A stretch of DNA of 64,000 nt, taken from NCBI GenBank assembly GCA_009835395.1, contig VXXM01000079.1, positions 1 through 64,000 on the forward strand, written 5' to 3'. The stretch comes from Acidimicrobiia bacterium. GTDB taxonomy: Bacteria; Actinomycetota; Acidimicrobiia; Acidimicrobiales; CATQHL01. Made by a program: the position numbers and the translations under genes. Shown here in pieces: positions 28,034 through 37,742 of the stretch; the first letter of the stretch is position 1, and the number at the start of each line of letters is the position of its first letter. Below the pieces are notes generated by a model that saw only the letters and a program-made list of their open reading frames with translations, ran no database searches and was not told the origin of the DNA.

Positions 28034-29211
28034 CAGGCGCTCACGGTCGTGGCGAGGTCGGAGGGTGCCAGCGGGCTTTCGTCACAGGCCCGAGCGGGAC
28101 GGCGCGGCAGGAGCCTCACCCGGGAGTGATCGGCTGAGGGTCGCGGTGCCGAGCCGGGCTCGACGGCTGCCAGCGCCACCGCGCCGTGGCCCTTGACACA
28201 CTCGGGGTCGGGTCCGGCGAGCGGGAGGCCGGTGAAGAACTTCGCCGCCATGCAGCCGCCGCGGCAGGCGTCATATGCCGAGCACGTGCCGCAGGCGCCG
28301 GCGTCGGCAGGTTCGCGCAGCGAGCGGAACAGGTCCGCCTCGCGCCACAGCCGCCCGAATCCGCCGGGGTCGCGCACGTTGCCGGCCAGGAAGGATTCGT
28401 GGATGGCGAACGGGCAGGCGTAGACGTCGCCGACGGGGTCGATGAGGCACACCACGCGCCCGGCGCCGCAGAGGTTCAGCCCGGGCAGCGGCTCGCCATA
28501 GCCGGCCAGGTGGAAGAACGAGTCACCGGTCAGGACCTCCTCCCCGTGCGCCAGCAGCCACCGATAGAGCATCTGCTGCTGCTCGCCGGTGGGGTGCAGT
28601 TCGCCCCAGACGTCCGCGCCGCGCCCCGACGGTCGCAGGCGGGTGAGCCGGAGTTGGGCGCCGTAGCGGTCGGCGAGCGCCTTCAGGTCGTCGACCTGGG
28701 GCAGGTTGTGGCGGGTGCAGACGACCGACAGCTTGAAGCCCCGCACACCGGCGGTGGCCAGATGCTCCATGGCGGCGAGCGCGGTGGCGAAGGTGCCCTC
28801 GCCGCGCACGGTGTCGTTGACCTCGGGGGTTGCGCCGTCGAGGGAGATCTGCACGTCCAGGTAGTCGCTGCCGGCGATGCGCCGGGCGGACTCAGGGGTG
28901 ATTCGCGAGCCGTTGGTGGAGAACTTGACCCCGACGTGGTGGGCGACGGCGTAGTCGACGATCTCCCAGAAGTCGCTGCGGATCGTCGGTTCGCCCCCGC
29001 CGATGTTGACGTAGAACACCTGCATCGCCTCGAACTCGTCGATGAGCGCCTTGGCCTCGGCGGTGGACAGCTCGCGGGGGTCGCGCCGCCCCGAACTAGA
29101 AAGACAGTGCCGGCAGTCCAGGTTGCAGGCGTAGGTCAGCTCCCAGGTGAGGCAGATCGGCGCCTCCAGCCCGGCGGCGAAGTGCTCGACCAGCGGGGCC
29201 GCCACGCTCAC
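28033..29211 (-). CDS. mftC: Mycofactocin radical SAM maturase MftC
   Basis: CLTWELTYACNLDCRHCLSSSGRRDPRELSTAEAKALIDEFEAMQVFYVNIGGGEPTIRSDFWEIVDYAV; C-terminal SPASM-like cysteines. Confidence 0.93.
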   Translation of the reverse strand: MSVAAPLVEHFAAGLEAPICLTWELTYACNLDCRHCLSSSGRRDPRELSTAEAKALIDEFEAMQVFYVNIGGGEPTIRSDFWEIVDYAVAHHVGVKFSTNGSRITPESARRIAGSDYLDVQISLDGATPEVNDTVRGEGTFATALAAMEHLATAGVRGFKLSVVCTRHNLPQVDDLKALADRYGAQLRLTRLRPSGRGADVWGELHPTGEQQQMLYRWLLAHGEEVLTGDSFFHLAGYGEPLPGLNLCGAGRVVCLIDPVGDVYACPFAIHESFLAGNVRDPGGFGRLWREADLFRSLREPADAGACGTCSAYDACRGGCMAAKFFTGLPLAGPDPECVKGHGAVALAAVEPGSAPRPSADHSRVRLLPRRPARACDESPLAPSDLATTVSA

Positions 29212-29480
29212 GGGCGGCGCTCCTGCAGCATGTCCGTCTCCACCAGCCTCGCAAGCGCCCGCTCGAAGGCAGGAAGTGCCTCTTCGGCGACGCCCGCCTC
29301 GTCGCAGGCGGCCCGCGCCGTGGCCGAACCGTCGAGCCGCTCGAGGACCTCCAGGAGCCGCCGATCCTTGAGGAACGACAGGCGCCGTGTGCCGAAGTGG
29401 TACAGCAGGGCGCCGAAACGCTCGGGCCGCACCGACACCTGCGGCGCGACGCCGAGCCGGCGATCCAGCACGGAGGTCAT
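29208..29480 (-). CDS. mftB: Mycofactocin biosynthesis chaperone MftB
   Basis: MTSVLDRRLGVAPQVSVRPERFGALLYHFGTRRLSFLKDRRLLEVLERLDG; 4-nt overlap with mftC. Confidence 0.9.
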   Translation of the reverse strand: MTSVLDRRLGVAPQVSVRPERFGALLYHFGTRRLSFLKDRRLLEVLERLDGSATARAACDEAGVAEEALPAFERALARLVETDMLQERRP

Positions 29481-29639
29481 GGTGCCAACTCCTGTCACAG
29501 TTACCGGGAGGTGCCGCTGATGGTACCCCTCACCGCCCGGAGGTCTCCGCAAGCCGGTCGGCCGGGGTCAGAGATTGTTCGTGGTGGATGTCCGGGAGGG
29601 TCGATCAGTCGTTGCTCCGTCGGGTGTAAACCTGCAGCT

Positions 29640-32495
29640 GTGGATCCCTTCCCGCGCAAGCTGATCGAGGTGGCCTTGCCGCTGGAGGCGGTGAACGCAG
29701 CCGGGCGAGCCGAGAAGGCGGTGCCGAAGAAGGGACATCCGGCCACGATGCACCTGTGGTGGTCTCGCAAGCCGTTGGGGGTGACTCGTGCCGCGCTGTT
29801 CGCCTCACTCGTTGACGATCCCTCGGCGCGGCCCGACCTGTATCCCACCGAGGCCGCGCAGCAGGAGGAGCGCCGGCGGTTGCTGGCACTGATCGAGCAA
29901 CTCTGCCGCTGGGAGCGAAGCGCTGATCCGGCCCTGCTGGCCGAAGCGCAGCGCTGCATCGCGGCGTCGGCCGGCGACAGGCCGCCGCGGATCATCGACC
30001 CGTTCTGCGGCGGCGGGGCCATCTCCACCGAGGCGATCCGGCTGGGGCTGGACACACTCGCCATCGACCTGAACCCTGTGGCGGCGCTGGTCAGTTCGGC
30101 CACCCTGTCCGTCGCGCAGCGGTTCGCCGGGCAGCCTGCCATCAGTCCTGGCGACTCCGGCGGCGACGGCACGTCGGGGATCGCCGCCGACGTCGCCCAT
30201 TACGGCGAAGCCGTGGAGGACGAGTGCCGGCGGCGCCTCGCCGGAGTGTTCCCGGCGCCATCCGGCCATTCGCCGTCCGGCTATCACGGCGTGGCCGTCT
30301 CGTACCTGTGGGCGCGGACCATCACCTGCGCCGACCCCGCCTGCGGGCGCACCACGCCGTTGCTGTCCACGTGGTGGCTCTCGAAGAAGCCGACCAACCG
30401 CTGGCACGCCCGCCCCGTCGTGGAGGGCGACCGATTCGGGTTCGTCGCCGAGCGCGGGCCACCTCCCGCCGACCTGGCGGATCTCAAGGTCGGCCGGGGC
30501 GCCAACTACAGGTGCCTGCACTGCGGCACCGTGAACGATGCCGACGTGGTGCGCCGCTGCGGGCGCGGAGCGGGGTTCGGGCTGCGGCTGGTGGCCGTGC
30601 AGGGGTTGGCCGACCCGCGCCGCCCCCGGGCGGGCCGCGTCTGGTTCAGCCCCGACGAGCCCGGCGAGAGAGCGGGCCTGGCCGGTGCCCCGGTCGGCTT
30701 CCCGGATGCTGTCGAGGCGGCGTTGCGCCACGATCTGCCCGAGGAATGCGGCAACGTCACCGCATTCGGTCTACGCACCTTCGCCGATGTGCTGTCGCCC
30801 CGCCAGCGCCGCACGATGGCGACCTTCGCCGAAGTGATCAGCGACATGACCCCGGTTGTGCACCGGGATGCCCTCTCGGCGGGACTCGCCGACGACGGGG
30901 TTGGCGTCGAGCAGGACGGAAGCGGCGCCCGCGCCTACGCCGAGGCCGTCATCACCTACCTGGCCGTGGCGCTCTCGCGCATGGCGAACCGCACGACGAC
31001 GATGACGACGCACAACCGGGCGAACGGATCGGTGGAGCAGTCCTTCATCCGGCCGGCCTACGGCTTCTACGGGGAGTTCGCCGAGGCGAACCCGTTCTCC
31101 GGATCCACCGGATCATGGGCCGGTGGCTTGGGGTATGTGGTGCGGGCGATGGCGGCCCTTCCTGCCTCGGGTGGTCCCCCTGCGGACTCGGCCCTGCGGG
31201 ACAGCGCAACCCGGCCCGGCGCTCAACCCCCCGAAGCGGTGCGCGTGGCTCGAGCGGATGTGCGCTGCGGCTCGATGCTCGGCGCTCTCGACGGCGCGGC
31301 GGGTGTGGTCTGCACCGACCCGCCCTACTACGACATGTTCGACTACGCCGCCCTCTCGAACTTGTTCCTGGTGTGGCTGCGGGCCGCACTCGGCGACGTG
31401 TGGCCTGAGACGCTGGGTCCGCCGGCGGCGCCGGCGGCCGAGCAGATCGTCGCGAACGCGGCCCGCAGTGGCGGCGATCGGGCGGCGGCGCACGAGCGAT
31501 TCGAGAAGCTGCTGCGCCTGGCATTCGAGCGCATGCGCGCCGTGCACGACAGGCGCTACCCGCTCACGGTGTTCTACGGCTACCGGCAATCCGAGACGAC
31601 ATCGTCGCCGGGGACCCGCGGATCTCCCGGCACGGCGTGGGAGGCGCTGCTGGAGAGCCTGATCGCGGCGGGCTATCGCGTCACCGCAAGCTGGCCGCTG
31701 CGGACCGAGCGACCCGAGGGTGTCAAGAAAGGCACCAAGTCGCTGGCGTCGTCGGTTCTGCTGGTCTGCCGTCCCGTGGCAGGACCGGATTCGGTTCGGC
31801 CGGCGGCCACGGTGGGCGATCTTCGATCGGCGCTGCGGGCCGAACTGCCCGGTGCCGTGCGGATGATGCAGCAGGCCGACGTCGCCCCGTTGGACCTCGT
31901 GCAGGCCGTCATCGGTCCGGGGATGGCCGTCTTCACCCGCTTCGACAGCGTCCTGACAGCCGACGGTTCGCCCCTCGGGGTCCGCGCGGTGCTCGCCATG
32001 ATCAACGAGGTGTTGGACGAGACACTCACCGGTGCCGGGGCCGAACTCGACGCAACCACCCGCTGGGCGCTCGCGTGGTTCGATGAGCACGGCTTTGCCG
32101 AGGGATCGCTCGGTCGGGCCGAGCAGCTCTCAAAGGAGCGGGACATCTCGCTGGCCGGTCCGGTCGCAGCCGGCATCGTCGTCACCGACGGGGAGCGGGT
32201 GCGCCTGCGCCGGAGCGGCGAGCTGGACACCGGCCAGGATCGGATCCGCGGTGGGATCCCGACCGTCTGGGAAGCCACCCAACAGCTCCTGCGCCACGTC
32301 TCTGACGGGGGTGAGCAGGCGGCGGCGGTGCTGTTGAGCCGCCTCGATGCCGACACCGCGGACGCGGCCCGCGAACTCGCCTACCGGCTGTTCCAGATCT
32401 GCACGCGGCGCAACCTGTCCGCAGAGGCCGCAGCCTGCAACGGTCTGGTCAACTCTTGGCCGGAACTGTGCCGTCTCGCCGCCGGCCGGGGGTAG
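29640..32495 (+). CDS. DUF1156 domain-containing DNA (adenine) methyltransferase
   Basis: VDPFPRKLIEVALPLEAVNAAGRAEKAVPKKGHPATMHLWWSRKPLGVTRAALFASLVDDP; IIDPFCGGGAISTEAIRLG; CTDPPYYDMFDYAALSNLF. Confidence 0.88.
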   Translation: MDPFPRKLIEVALPLEAVNAAGRAEKAVPKKGHPATMHLWWSRKPLGVTRAALFASLVDDPSARPDLYPTEAAQQEERRRLLALIEQLCRWERSADPALLAEAQRCIAASAGDRPPRIIDPFCGGGAISTEAIRLGLDTLAIDLNPVAALVSSATLSVAQRFAGQPAISPGDSGGDGTSGIAADVAHYGEAVEDECRRRLAGVFPAPSGHSPSGYHGVAVSYLWARTITCADPACGRTTPLLSTWWLSKKPTNRWHARPVVEGDRFGFVAERGPPPADLADLKVGRGANYRCLHCGTVNDADVVRRCGRGAGFGLRLVAVQGLADPRRPRAGRVWFSPDEPGERAGLAGAPVGFPDAVEAALRHDLPEECGNVTAFGLRTFADVLSPRQRRTMATFAEVISDMTPVVHRDALSAGLADDGVGVEQDGSGARAYAEAVITYLAVALSRMANRTTTMTTHNRANGSVEQSFIRPAYGFYGEFAEANPFSGSTGSWAGGLGYVVRAMAALPASGGPPADSALRDSATRPGAQPPEAVRVARADVRCGSMLGALDGAAGVVCTDPPYYDMFDYAALSNLFLVWLRAALGDVWPETLGPPAAPAAEQIVANAARSGGDRAAAHERFEKLLRLAFERMRAVHDRRYPLTVFYGYRQSETTSSPGTRGSPGTAWEALLESLIAAGYRVTASWPLRTERPEGVKKGTKSLASSVLLVCRPVAGPDSVRPAATVGDLRSALRAELPGAVRMMQQADVAPLDLVQAVIGPGMAVFTRFDSVLTADGSPLGVRAVLAMINEVLDETLTGAGAELDATTRWALAWFDEHGFAEGSLGRAEQLSKERDISLAGPVAAGIVVTDGERVRLRRSGELDTGQDRIRGGIPTVWEATQQLLRHVSDGGEQAAAVLLSRLDADTADAARELAYRLFQICTRRNLSAEAAACNGLVNSWPELCRLAAGRG

Positions 32496-33839
32496 GACCA
32501 GCGGCAGATCTCGGGGTGACATCGCAGAACTCCGGGCTGTGCGTAACTCTCGGGCTCAGAACGGGAGTTTTTCCACAGATGATGCTCTCCGGCGGCGAGT
32601 TTCAGCCCAGCGCCTGCTGGACTTCGTCGCTGTAGGGGCTAAGGCCTACGAGTTCGCGCTGCTCCACTAGGAGCTGTTGCGACCGATGCTCGACAATCAG
32701 GGCCGTGGCGTCCGGTCCGGCGCGGCGCAGCGGCTGAGGCCGGTGTCACGGCTGACCTGCCTCTCGAGCGGGAGTCGATCGAGCAGTACGGCGACATCAC
32801 CTGGGGACATTCCGAAATGGCGCAGCACGCCGCTGAACTGCACCAGGTGCGGCACTGTGCTCGGATCGCCGGGTGTGGCGCCCCGACCGACTCGTGCCGT
32901 CGCAGCGTCATCACCGAGGGGCTCGACAGAGTGATCATCTGCGCCGTCGAGCGCTTCGCCTGTACCGGCGGCGATCACGTGAAAACACTTCCTCGGCAGG
33001 GCAAGACGCTCGCCCTCGTCGCTCTGCACCACCTCACCGGCGCCAAGAGGGTCGCCCACCTGGCCGGGCGGAAAGACCTGTTGAACGACCGGCAGCTGCG
33101 GGTTCCCGGTGCCCGAGCGTCCCGAGCGGCGCTGTTGGGCCCCCCACTGGCGCCGGGACACACTTCCTGCAATCCCGACGGCACCGTAGTTCGCGCTATT
33201 TCAGGTGAAACTGCATGATAGATCGGTAAATCTTCTGCATAGTCCCTGCCGAATGACACTGATCGGTCGGGCGCCGGTCCCAAGCCGCCCCCGGTGTGCT
33301 GCTGCGGTCCTGCGCCCTGCCTGATCCTCATCGACGAGTGGGCGGCCGACGCCCGCGGCACGACGGGCCGTCGGATCTGCCGGCTGGAACGTCCGACTCC
33401 CGATTTCGGGGGTCGGTCGACACGGTTGCCGCCACGCCGCGAGCGGCGCCGGTTTCCACCATCCCCGCCCCGCAGATCGAGGTCGGCGGTGACGGTGGCA
33501 GGTCGCGCATACGCGCCCGGGGGAACATTCTCGTTGCCGCGGAGGACGACTGGCGCCCCGCGTTGGCCGGGGAGAGTTCCGAGATCGTCCGGTGCCGGCT
33601 GTTCGAGCCCTCGAGCGCGAGCGCCGCCCGCCGATGGGGAGCGGTGGTGAGAGCCTTCGGTGAGCCCCTTACAGGGTCGACAGCAGCGAGCTACCGCCGG
33701 AGTGCCGGAGGGGCTCCACCGCGCCGGATGCGGCGGCGTACCCGGTTCAACAGGAGCTTTTCGATCGGCTGTTCGGCGATCTGGTCCAACCTGGAGTGCT
33801 TTCGGCGCACCCGAGTCCCGCAGCGCCTGATGGCCGAAG

Positions 33840-33860
33840 TTATCCACAGTCTGTGGATGA
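33840..33860. other. Inverted pair of DnaA-box-like 9-mers
   Basis: TTATCCACAGTCTGTGGATGA; ATCCACAG-T-CTGTGGAT perfect palindrome. Confidence 0.45.
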
Positions 33861-33944
33861 ACGACGACGCGAATTTGCTGCTCAGGGCCGGCGCAGCGGA
33901 CCACCGAGGGCGGGGGTGACGCCTAGGCTGGGCTCGTTCCCGCC

Positions 33945-34274
33945 ATGACCTCAGGTACCGCATCCACCCGGGCCGCCTCGCGACAGGCCGCTGAGCGTCG
34001 CTTCAGCCAGTCCATGGTCGTCTCGGGCACCCGTTGCCTCCTGGCCTACATCGTGTTCCCGTACGTGTTCCCGCTGCTCGGGGTGACCGACGTCGTCGGA
34101 CCGGCGGTCGGCGTGGCCATCGGCGTCGTTGCGGTGGTGTTCAACGTGGTGAGCATCCGGCGGTTCTGGCGCGTGAACCACCGCCTCAAGTGGGCGTTGA
34201 GCACGGTCAACGTGGCCGTGATCGGGCTGATGTTCTACCTTGCAGCCGGCGACATCGCCGAGTTCGCCGCTTGA
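33945..34274 (+). CDS. Small hypothetical membrane protein
   Basis: 109 aa with hydrophobic segments VAIGVVAVVFNVVSI and WALSTVNVAVIGLMFYLAAGDI. Confidence 0.7.
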   Translation: MTSGTASTRAASRQAAERRFSQSMVVSGTRCLLAYIVFPYVFPLLGVTDVVGPAVGVAIGVVAVVFNVVSIRRFWRVNHRLKWALSTVNVAVIGLMFYLAAGDIAEFAA

Positions 34275-34291
34275 GCCGAGGGGTACCGGGC

Positions 34292-34783
34292 ATGGCGGGG
34301 CGGACTGAGCCGGCCGGCGACTCCGACGTGCCGGTCTCCGGGAATCCCGCTCCGGCGGATAGTCCCGTCATCGTGCGCAGCCGGTTGATCCGGGGCATCT
34401 GGATCGCCGCGGGTCTTGTGCTCGTCGGTATCGGCGCCGTCGGCATCGTGGTCCCGGGCCTCCCGTCCACGATCTTCTTCATCCTGGCGGCAGGGGCCTT
34501 CTCCCGGTCGAGCGCCAAGCTGGAGCGCTGGCTGCTGAACCTTCCCGCGGTTGGGAAGATGGTGGGCGACTACCGGGCCGGGCTGGGCATGCGCCGCCGG
34601 GCCAAGATCGCCGCCGTGTCCATGATCGTGATCGCCGTGGGCATCAGCACGGGTCTGGCCATCAAGAGTTGGACGCCGCGGACGATCGTCCTGGCTGCGG
34701 GTGCCGTCGGTGTGGCCTACGTCAGCTGGCGGGTGCCGACCCGCGAGGTTCTGGATCGAGCGGCAGCCGAGAGCGCCGGCTAG
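34292..34783 (+). CDS. DUF454/YbaN-like membrane protein
   Basis: RGIWIAAGLVLVGIGAVGIVVPGLPSTIFFILAAGAFSRSSAKLERWLLNLPAVGKMVGDYRAGLGM. Confidence 0.82.
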   Translation: MAGRTEPAGDSDVPVSGNPAPADSPVIVRSRLIRGIWIAAGLVLVGIGAVGIVVPGLPSTIFFILAAGAFSRSSAKLERWLLNLPAVGKMVGDYRAGLGMRRRAKIAAVSMIVIAVGISTGLAIKSWTPRTIVLAAGAVGVAYVSWRVPTREVLDRAAAESAG

Positions 34784-34793
34784 CCCTCGCCGC

Positions 34794-35321
34794 GTGACCC
34801 TTACCCCGATCGTCGGCACGCTCGGCTACCTGTGGGACCGGGACGGCGACCGGGTGCTGATGGTGCAGCGGGACGCACGTCCCGACGACGACCACTTCGG
34901 CAAGGTCAACGGCCTCGGCGGCAAGCTTGAGGCCGGCGAGCACGTGGTCGAGTGCATGCGGCGCGAGCTGCGCGAGGAGGCCGGCCTGGAGGTCACCTCG
35001 CTGCGGCTGCGCGGCACGATCTCCTGGACCGACTTCGGTCCCCGGGATGAGGACTGGCTCGGATTCGTCTTCCTGGCCGACGCCTGGCGCGGCGAGCCCC
35101 CGGCTCAGAACGACGAGGGCGGCCTGATCTGGGTGCCGCGCACCCGCCTGCTCGCCGCCTGCGACCCCGACCCCGCTGTCCGGCAGGCCGCCGGCCTGGT
35201 GCTCTGGGACGGCGACCGCCACTTCCTTCCGCTGGTCTTTGACGACGACCGGCGCCCCTTCCACGGCACCATGCCCTACGCCGGCGACCGGGCGGTCGGC
35301 TGGACCTTCGAACGTCTCTAG
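34794..35321 (+). CDS. NUDIX hydrolase (8-oxo-dGTP diphosphatase-like)
   Basis: Nudix box GGKLEAGEHVVECMRRELREEAGLEV. Confidence 0.9.
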   Translation: MTLTPIVGTLGYLWDRDGDRVLMVQRDARPDDDHFGKVNGLGGKLEAGEHVVECMRRELREEAGLEVTSLRLRGTISWTDFGPRDEDWLGFVFLADAWRGEPPAQNDEGGLIWVPRTRLLAACDPDPAVRQAAGLVLWDGDRHFLPLVFDDDRRPFHGTMPYAGDRAVGWTFERL

Positions 35322-35322
35322 C

Positions 35323-36498
35323 TCAGCCTCCCGTCGAGGCGGCGGTGTTCTCGGCCTCGGCGGTCAGCAAGGCGGCTTTGATCTCGGTGCCCCATCGGTA
35401 GCCGCCGAGCGCTCCGTCGCTGCGGAGCACCCGATGGCAGGGCACCAGCAGCGCCACCGGATTCGCCGCGCACGCTCCACCGACGGCCCGGGCCGCGTCC
35501 GGTCGTCCAATCTGGGCGGCTACCTCGGCGTAGCTGCGCACCGAGCCCGCCGCGATGGTGCGCAGCGCCTCCCACACCTCCACCTGGAACGCGGAGCCGC
35601 GCAGATCGAGGCCGATGTCGGCCGCCGAACGACCTGCGGCGGGGGAGGACCGCCCCGACGCCAGGGCGCGGACGACGGCAGTGACCGGCGCAAGTCCGTC
35701 GTCGTCGCAGGTGATGTGGGCTCGGGGGAACTCGGCAACCAGTTCGGCCAGCAGGTCCTCCTCGCAAGCGCCGATGCGAACGGCGCACACCCCCGAGGCG
35801 GTCGCCGCGACCAGGATGTTCCCCAGGGCCGTGTCCATCACGCTGTAGCGCACGTGCACGCCGGGAGAGCCCTGACGGTACGACGACGGCGAGGTGCCCA
35901 GACGGGGTGCGCCGTGCTCGTAGAAGGCCCGGGTCGACCCGTAGCCGGCGTCGAAGACGGCGTCGGTGACCGGAGCGCCGGACCGTAGGGCCGCCCGCGC
36001 CCGGTCCGCCTGCTGCGCCCGCGCGTAGGCCGAGGGCGTGACGCCGGTCAGGGCTCTGAACAGACGGCGGAAGTGACGAGGCGACCAGCCCATGGCGCGC
36101 GCCAGATCGGCCAGGTTCACAGACCCATCGCAGGCCTCGAGCCGGCGGCAGGCGGCGATCACCGCCGCAGCGGCCGGATCGGCGTCGCGGCCCTGGTGGG
36201 GTCGGCAACGTCGGCACGCCCGGAATCCCGCGGCTGCCGCCTCGGTCGCGGTGGCGAAGAAGACCACGTTCCGCCGCTGGGGGCGCCGCGCCGGGCAAGC
36301 CGGGCGGCAGTAGATGCCCGTGGAACGCACGCCGTAGATGAACAGGCCGTCCGCCGCTGCCGAGCGACCTGCAACCGCCTCCCAGCGAGCATCGTCGAGA
36401 GCAGCGCCGTGCGTGAAGTCGGCGGCGGGCGAGGATCCGCCGCCGCCCGGCGAGCCGGCACGCCCGCCGGCGGCACTCGAGTTGTTCGATTCCTGCAT
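35323..36498 (-). CDS. ada: Bifunctional Ada: methylphosphotriester/O6-methylguanine-DNA methyltransferase and AraC-type regulator
   Basis: DGLFIYGVRSTGIYCRPACPARRPQRRNVVFFATATEAAAAGFRACRRCRP; PCHRVLRSDGALGGYRWG active site. Confidence 0.93.
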   Translation of the reverse strand: MQESNNSSAAGGRAGSPGGGGSSPAADFTHGAALDDARWEAVAGRSAAADGLFIYGVRSTGIYCRPACPARRPQRRNVVFFATATEAAAAGFRACRRCRPHQGRDADPAAAAVIAACRRLEACDGSVNLADLARAMGWSPRHFRRLFRALTGVTPSAYARAQQADRARAALRSGAPVTDAVFDAGYGSTRAFYEHGAPRLGTSPSSYRQGSPGVHVRYSVMDTALGNILVAATASGVCAVRIGACEEDLLAELVAEFPRAHITCDDDGLAPVTAVVRALASGRSSPAAGRSAADIGLDLRGSAFQVEVWEALRTIAAGSVRSYAEVAAQIGRPDAARAVGGACAANPVALLVPCHRVLRSDGALGGYRWGTEIKAALLTAEAENTAASTGG

Positions 36499-36752
36499 CG
36501 TCCCGACCCTATGCAGCGCATCCCCGATCGGCTATCCGCTACCGGACACGGAACTCACTCGGCCATTCGGCGGCACTCCGGCGACGCCCCGGGGTGCCAG
36601 TGGCGGTCGCACGGGCCCGTTGTGGCGCGTCGCGAGCGGCGTGGTGGATCGCGGGCCGGGCTCTCCGTCGCTTCGGAGGTCATGACGCGCGAGAGTTGTG
36701 CGGTGGCACGACTCGACAGTCGGGTCGAGCGGCAGCCGGAAGGGGGACGAGC

Positions 36753-37697
36753 ATGGGAACGAAGCACGATCCGGGGCGCATGAGCGTCGCCGACTTCGAC
36801 GCCCTGTTCGCCGAACTCGACAACTCTGGCCGGTGGGGCGGCGAGGACGCTCTCGGCACCCTCAACCTGCTGAGGGCCGCGCACGTCGTGGCCGCAGCCG
36901 GCACCGTGCGGTCGGGTCGCACGGTCACGCTGTCGCTGCCGGTCAACACGGTCGCGGGACCGGACAACCCCGTGCCGGCCATCCACTACATGTCCATCGG
37001 CCACGACGATGTGATCGGCGAGGGTGACGGCCGCTTCGCCACGGACTTCCTGGGCATCGACTTCCACGGGGAGTCCCAGAGCCACATCGACGCCCTGAAC
37101 CACGTCTCCTACCGGGGCCTGCTGTACAACCGCCGGCCCATCGACCTGGTGAAGACCAGCGGCGCGGACGTGCACACCGTCGACGACTACCGCCACGGCA
37201 TTGTCGGGCGCGGGGTGCTTGTCGACGTCGCCCGCCACCGGGGTGTCCCCTGGCTGCTGCCGGGCGAGTACGTGACCGCCGAAGAGTTGGAGGAGGCGAG
37301 CGAGGCGCAGGGCGTCGAGGTGGGCGAGGGCGACATCCTGGTGTTCCGCACCGGCCAGCACCGGCGGCGCCTCGAGGAGGGGCCCTGGGACAACAACGTC
37401 GAGGGCCGGGCCGGATTCCACCCCACCGCGCTGCGTTTCCTTGCAGAGCGCAACGTCGCCGCCTTCGCCGCCGACGGCGACGGCGAGACCGTGCCCAGCC
37501 CGGTGGACGGCATCAGCTATCCCATCCACCCCCTGATGATCGCCGCGATGGGCATGGCCGCATTCGACAACCTCCAGTTCGAGGACCTGCGGAAGGTCTG
37601 CGACGAGGAGGGCCGCCAGGAGTTCCTCTTCACTGCCGGCCCGCTCCGCCTGCTCCGAGGCACCGGCTCCCCGGTCAATCCGACCGCCGTGTTCTGA
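36753..37697 (+). CDS. Cyclase family protein (kynurenine formamidase-like)
   Basis: DFLGIDFHGESQSHIDALNHVSYRGLLYN...VEVGEGDILVFRTGQHRRR. Confidence 0.88.
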   Translation: MGTKHDPGRMSVADFDALFAELDNSGRWGGEDALGTLNLLRAAHVVAAAGTVRSGRTVTLSLPVNTVAGPDNPVPAIHYMSIGHDDVIGEGDGRFATDFLGIDFHGESQSHIDALNHVSYRGLLYNRRPIDLVKTSGADVHTVDDYRHGIVGRGVLVDVARHRGVPWLLPGEYVTAEELEEASEAQGVEVGEGDILVFRTGQHRRRLEEGPWDNNVEGRAGFHPTALRFLAERNVAAFAADGDGETVPSPVDGISYPIHPLMIAAMGMAAFDNLQFEDLRKVCDEEGRQEFLFTAGPLRLLRGTGSPVNPTAVF

Positions 37698-37742
37698 GTC
37701 GTCGATCGCTCGATCGCGTCGGCATTGAGGATTGGCGGGGCG

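Noticed and set aside
32697-33904. Overlapping ORFs in the coding-poor gap (e.g. 32697-33161, 32975-33904, 33296-33919)
   Set aside because: No recognisable family, low-complexity translations on both strands; not called as genes.
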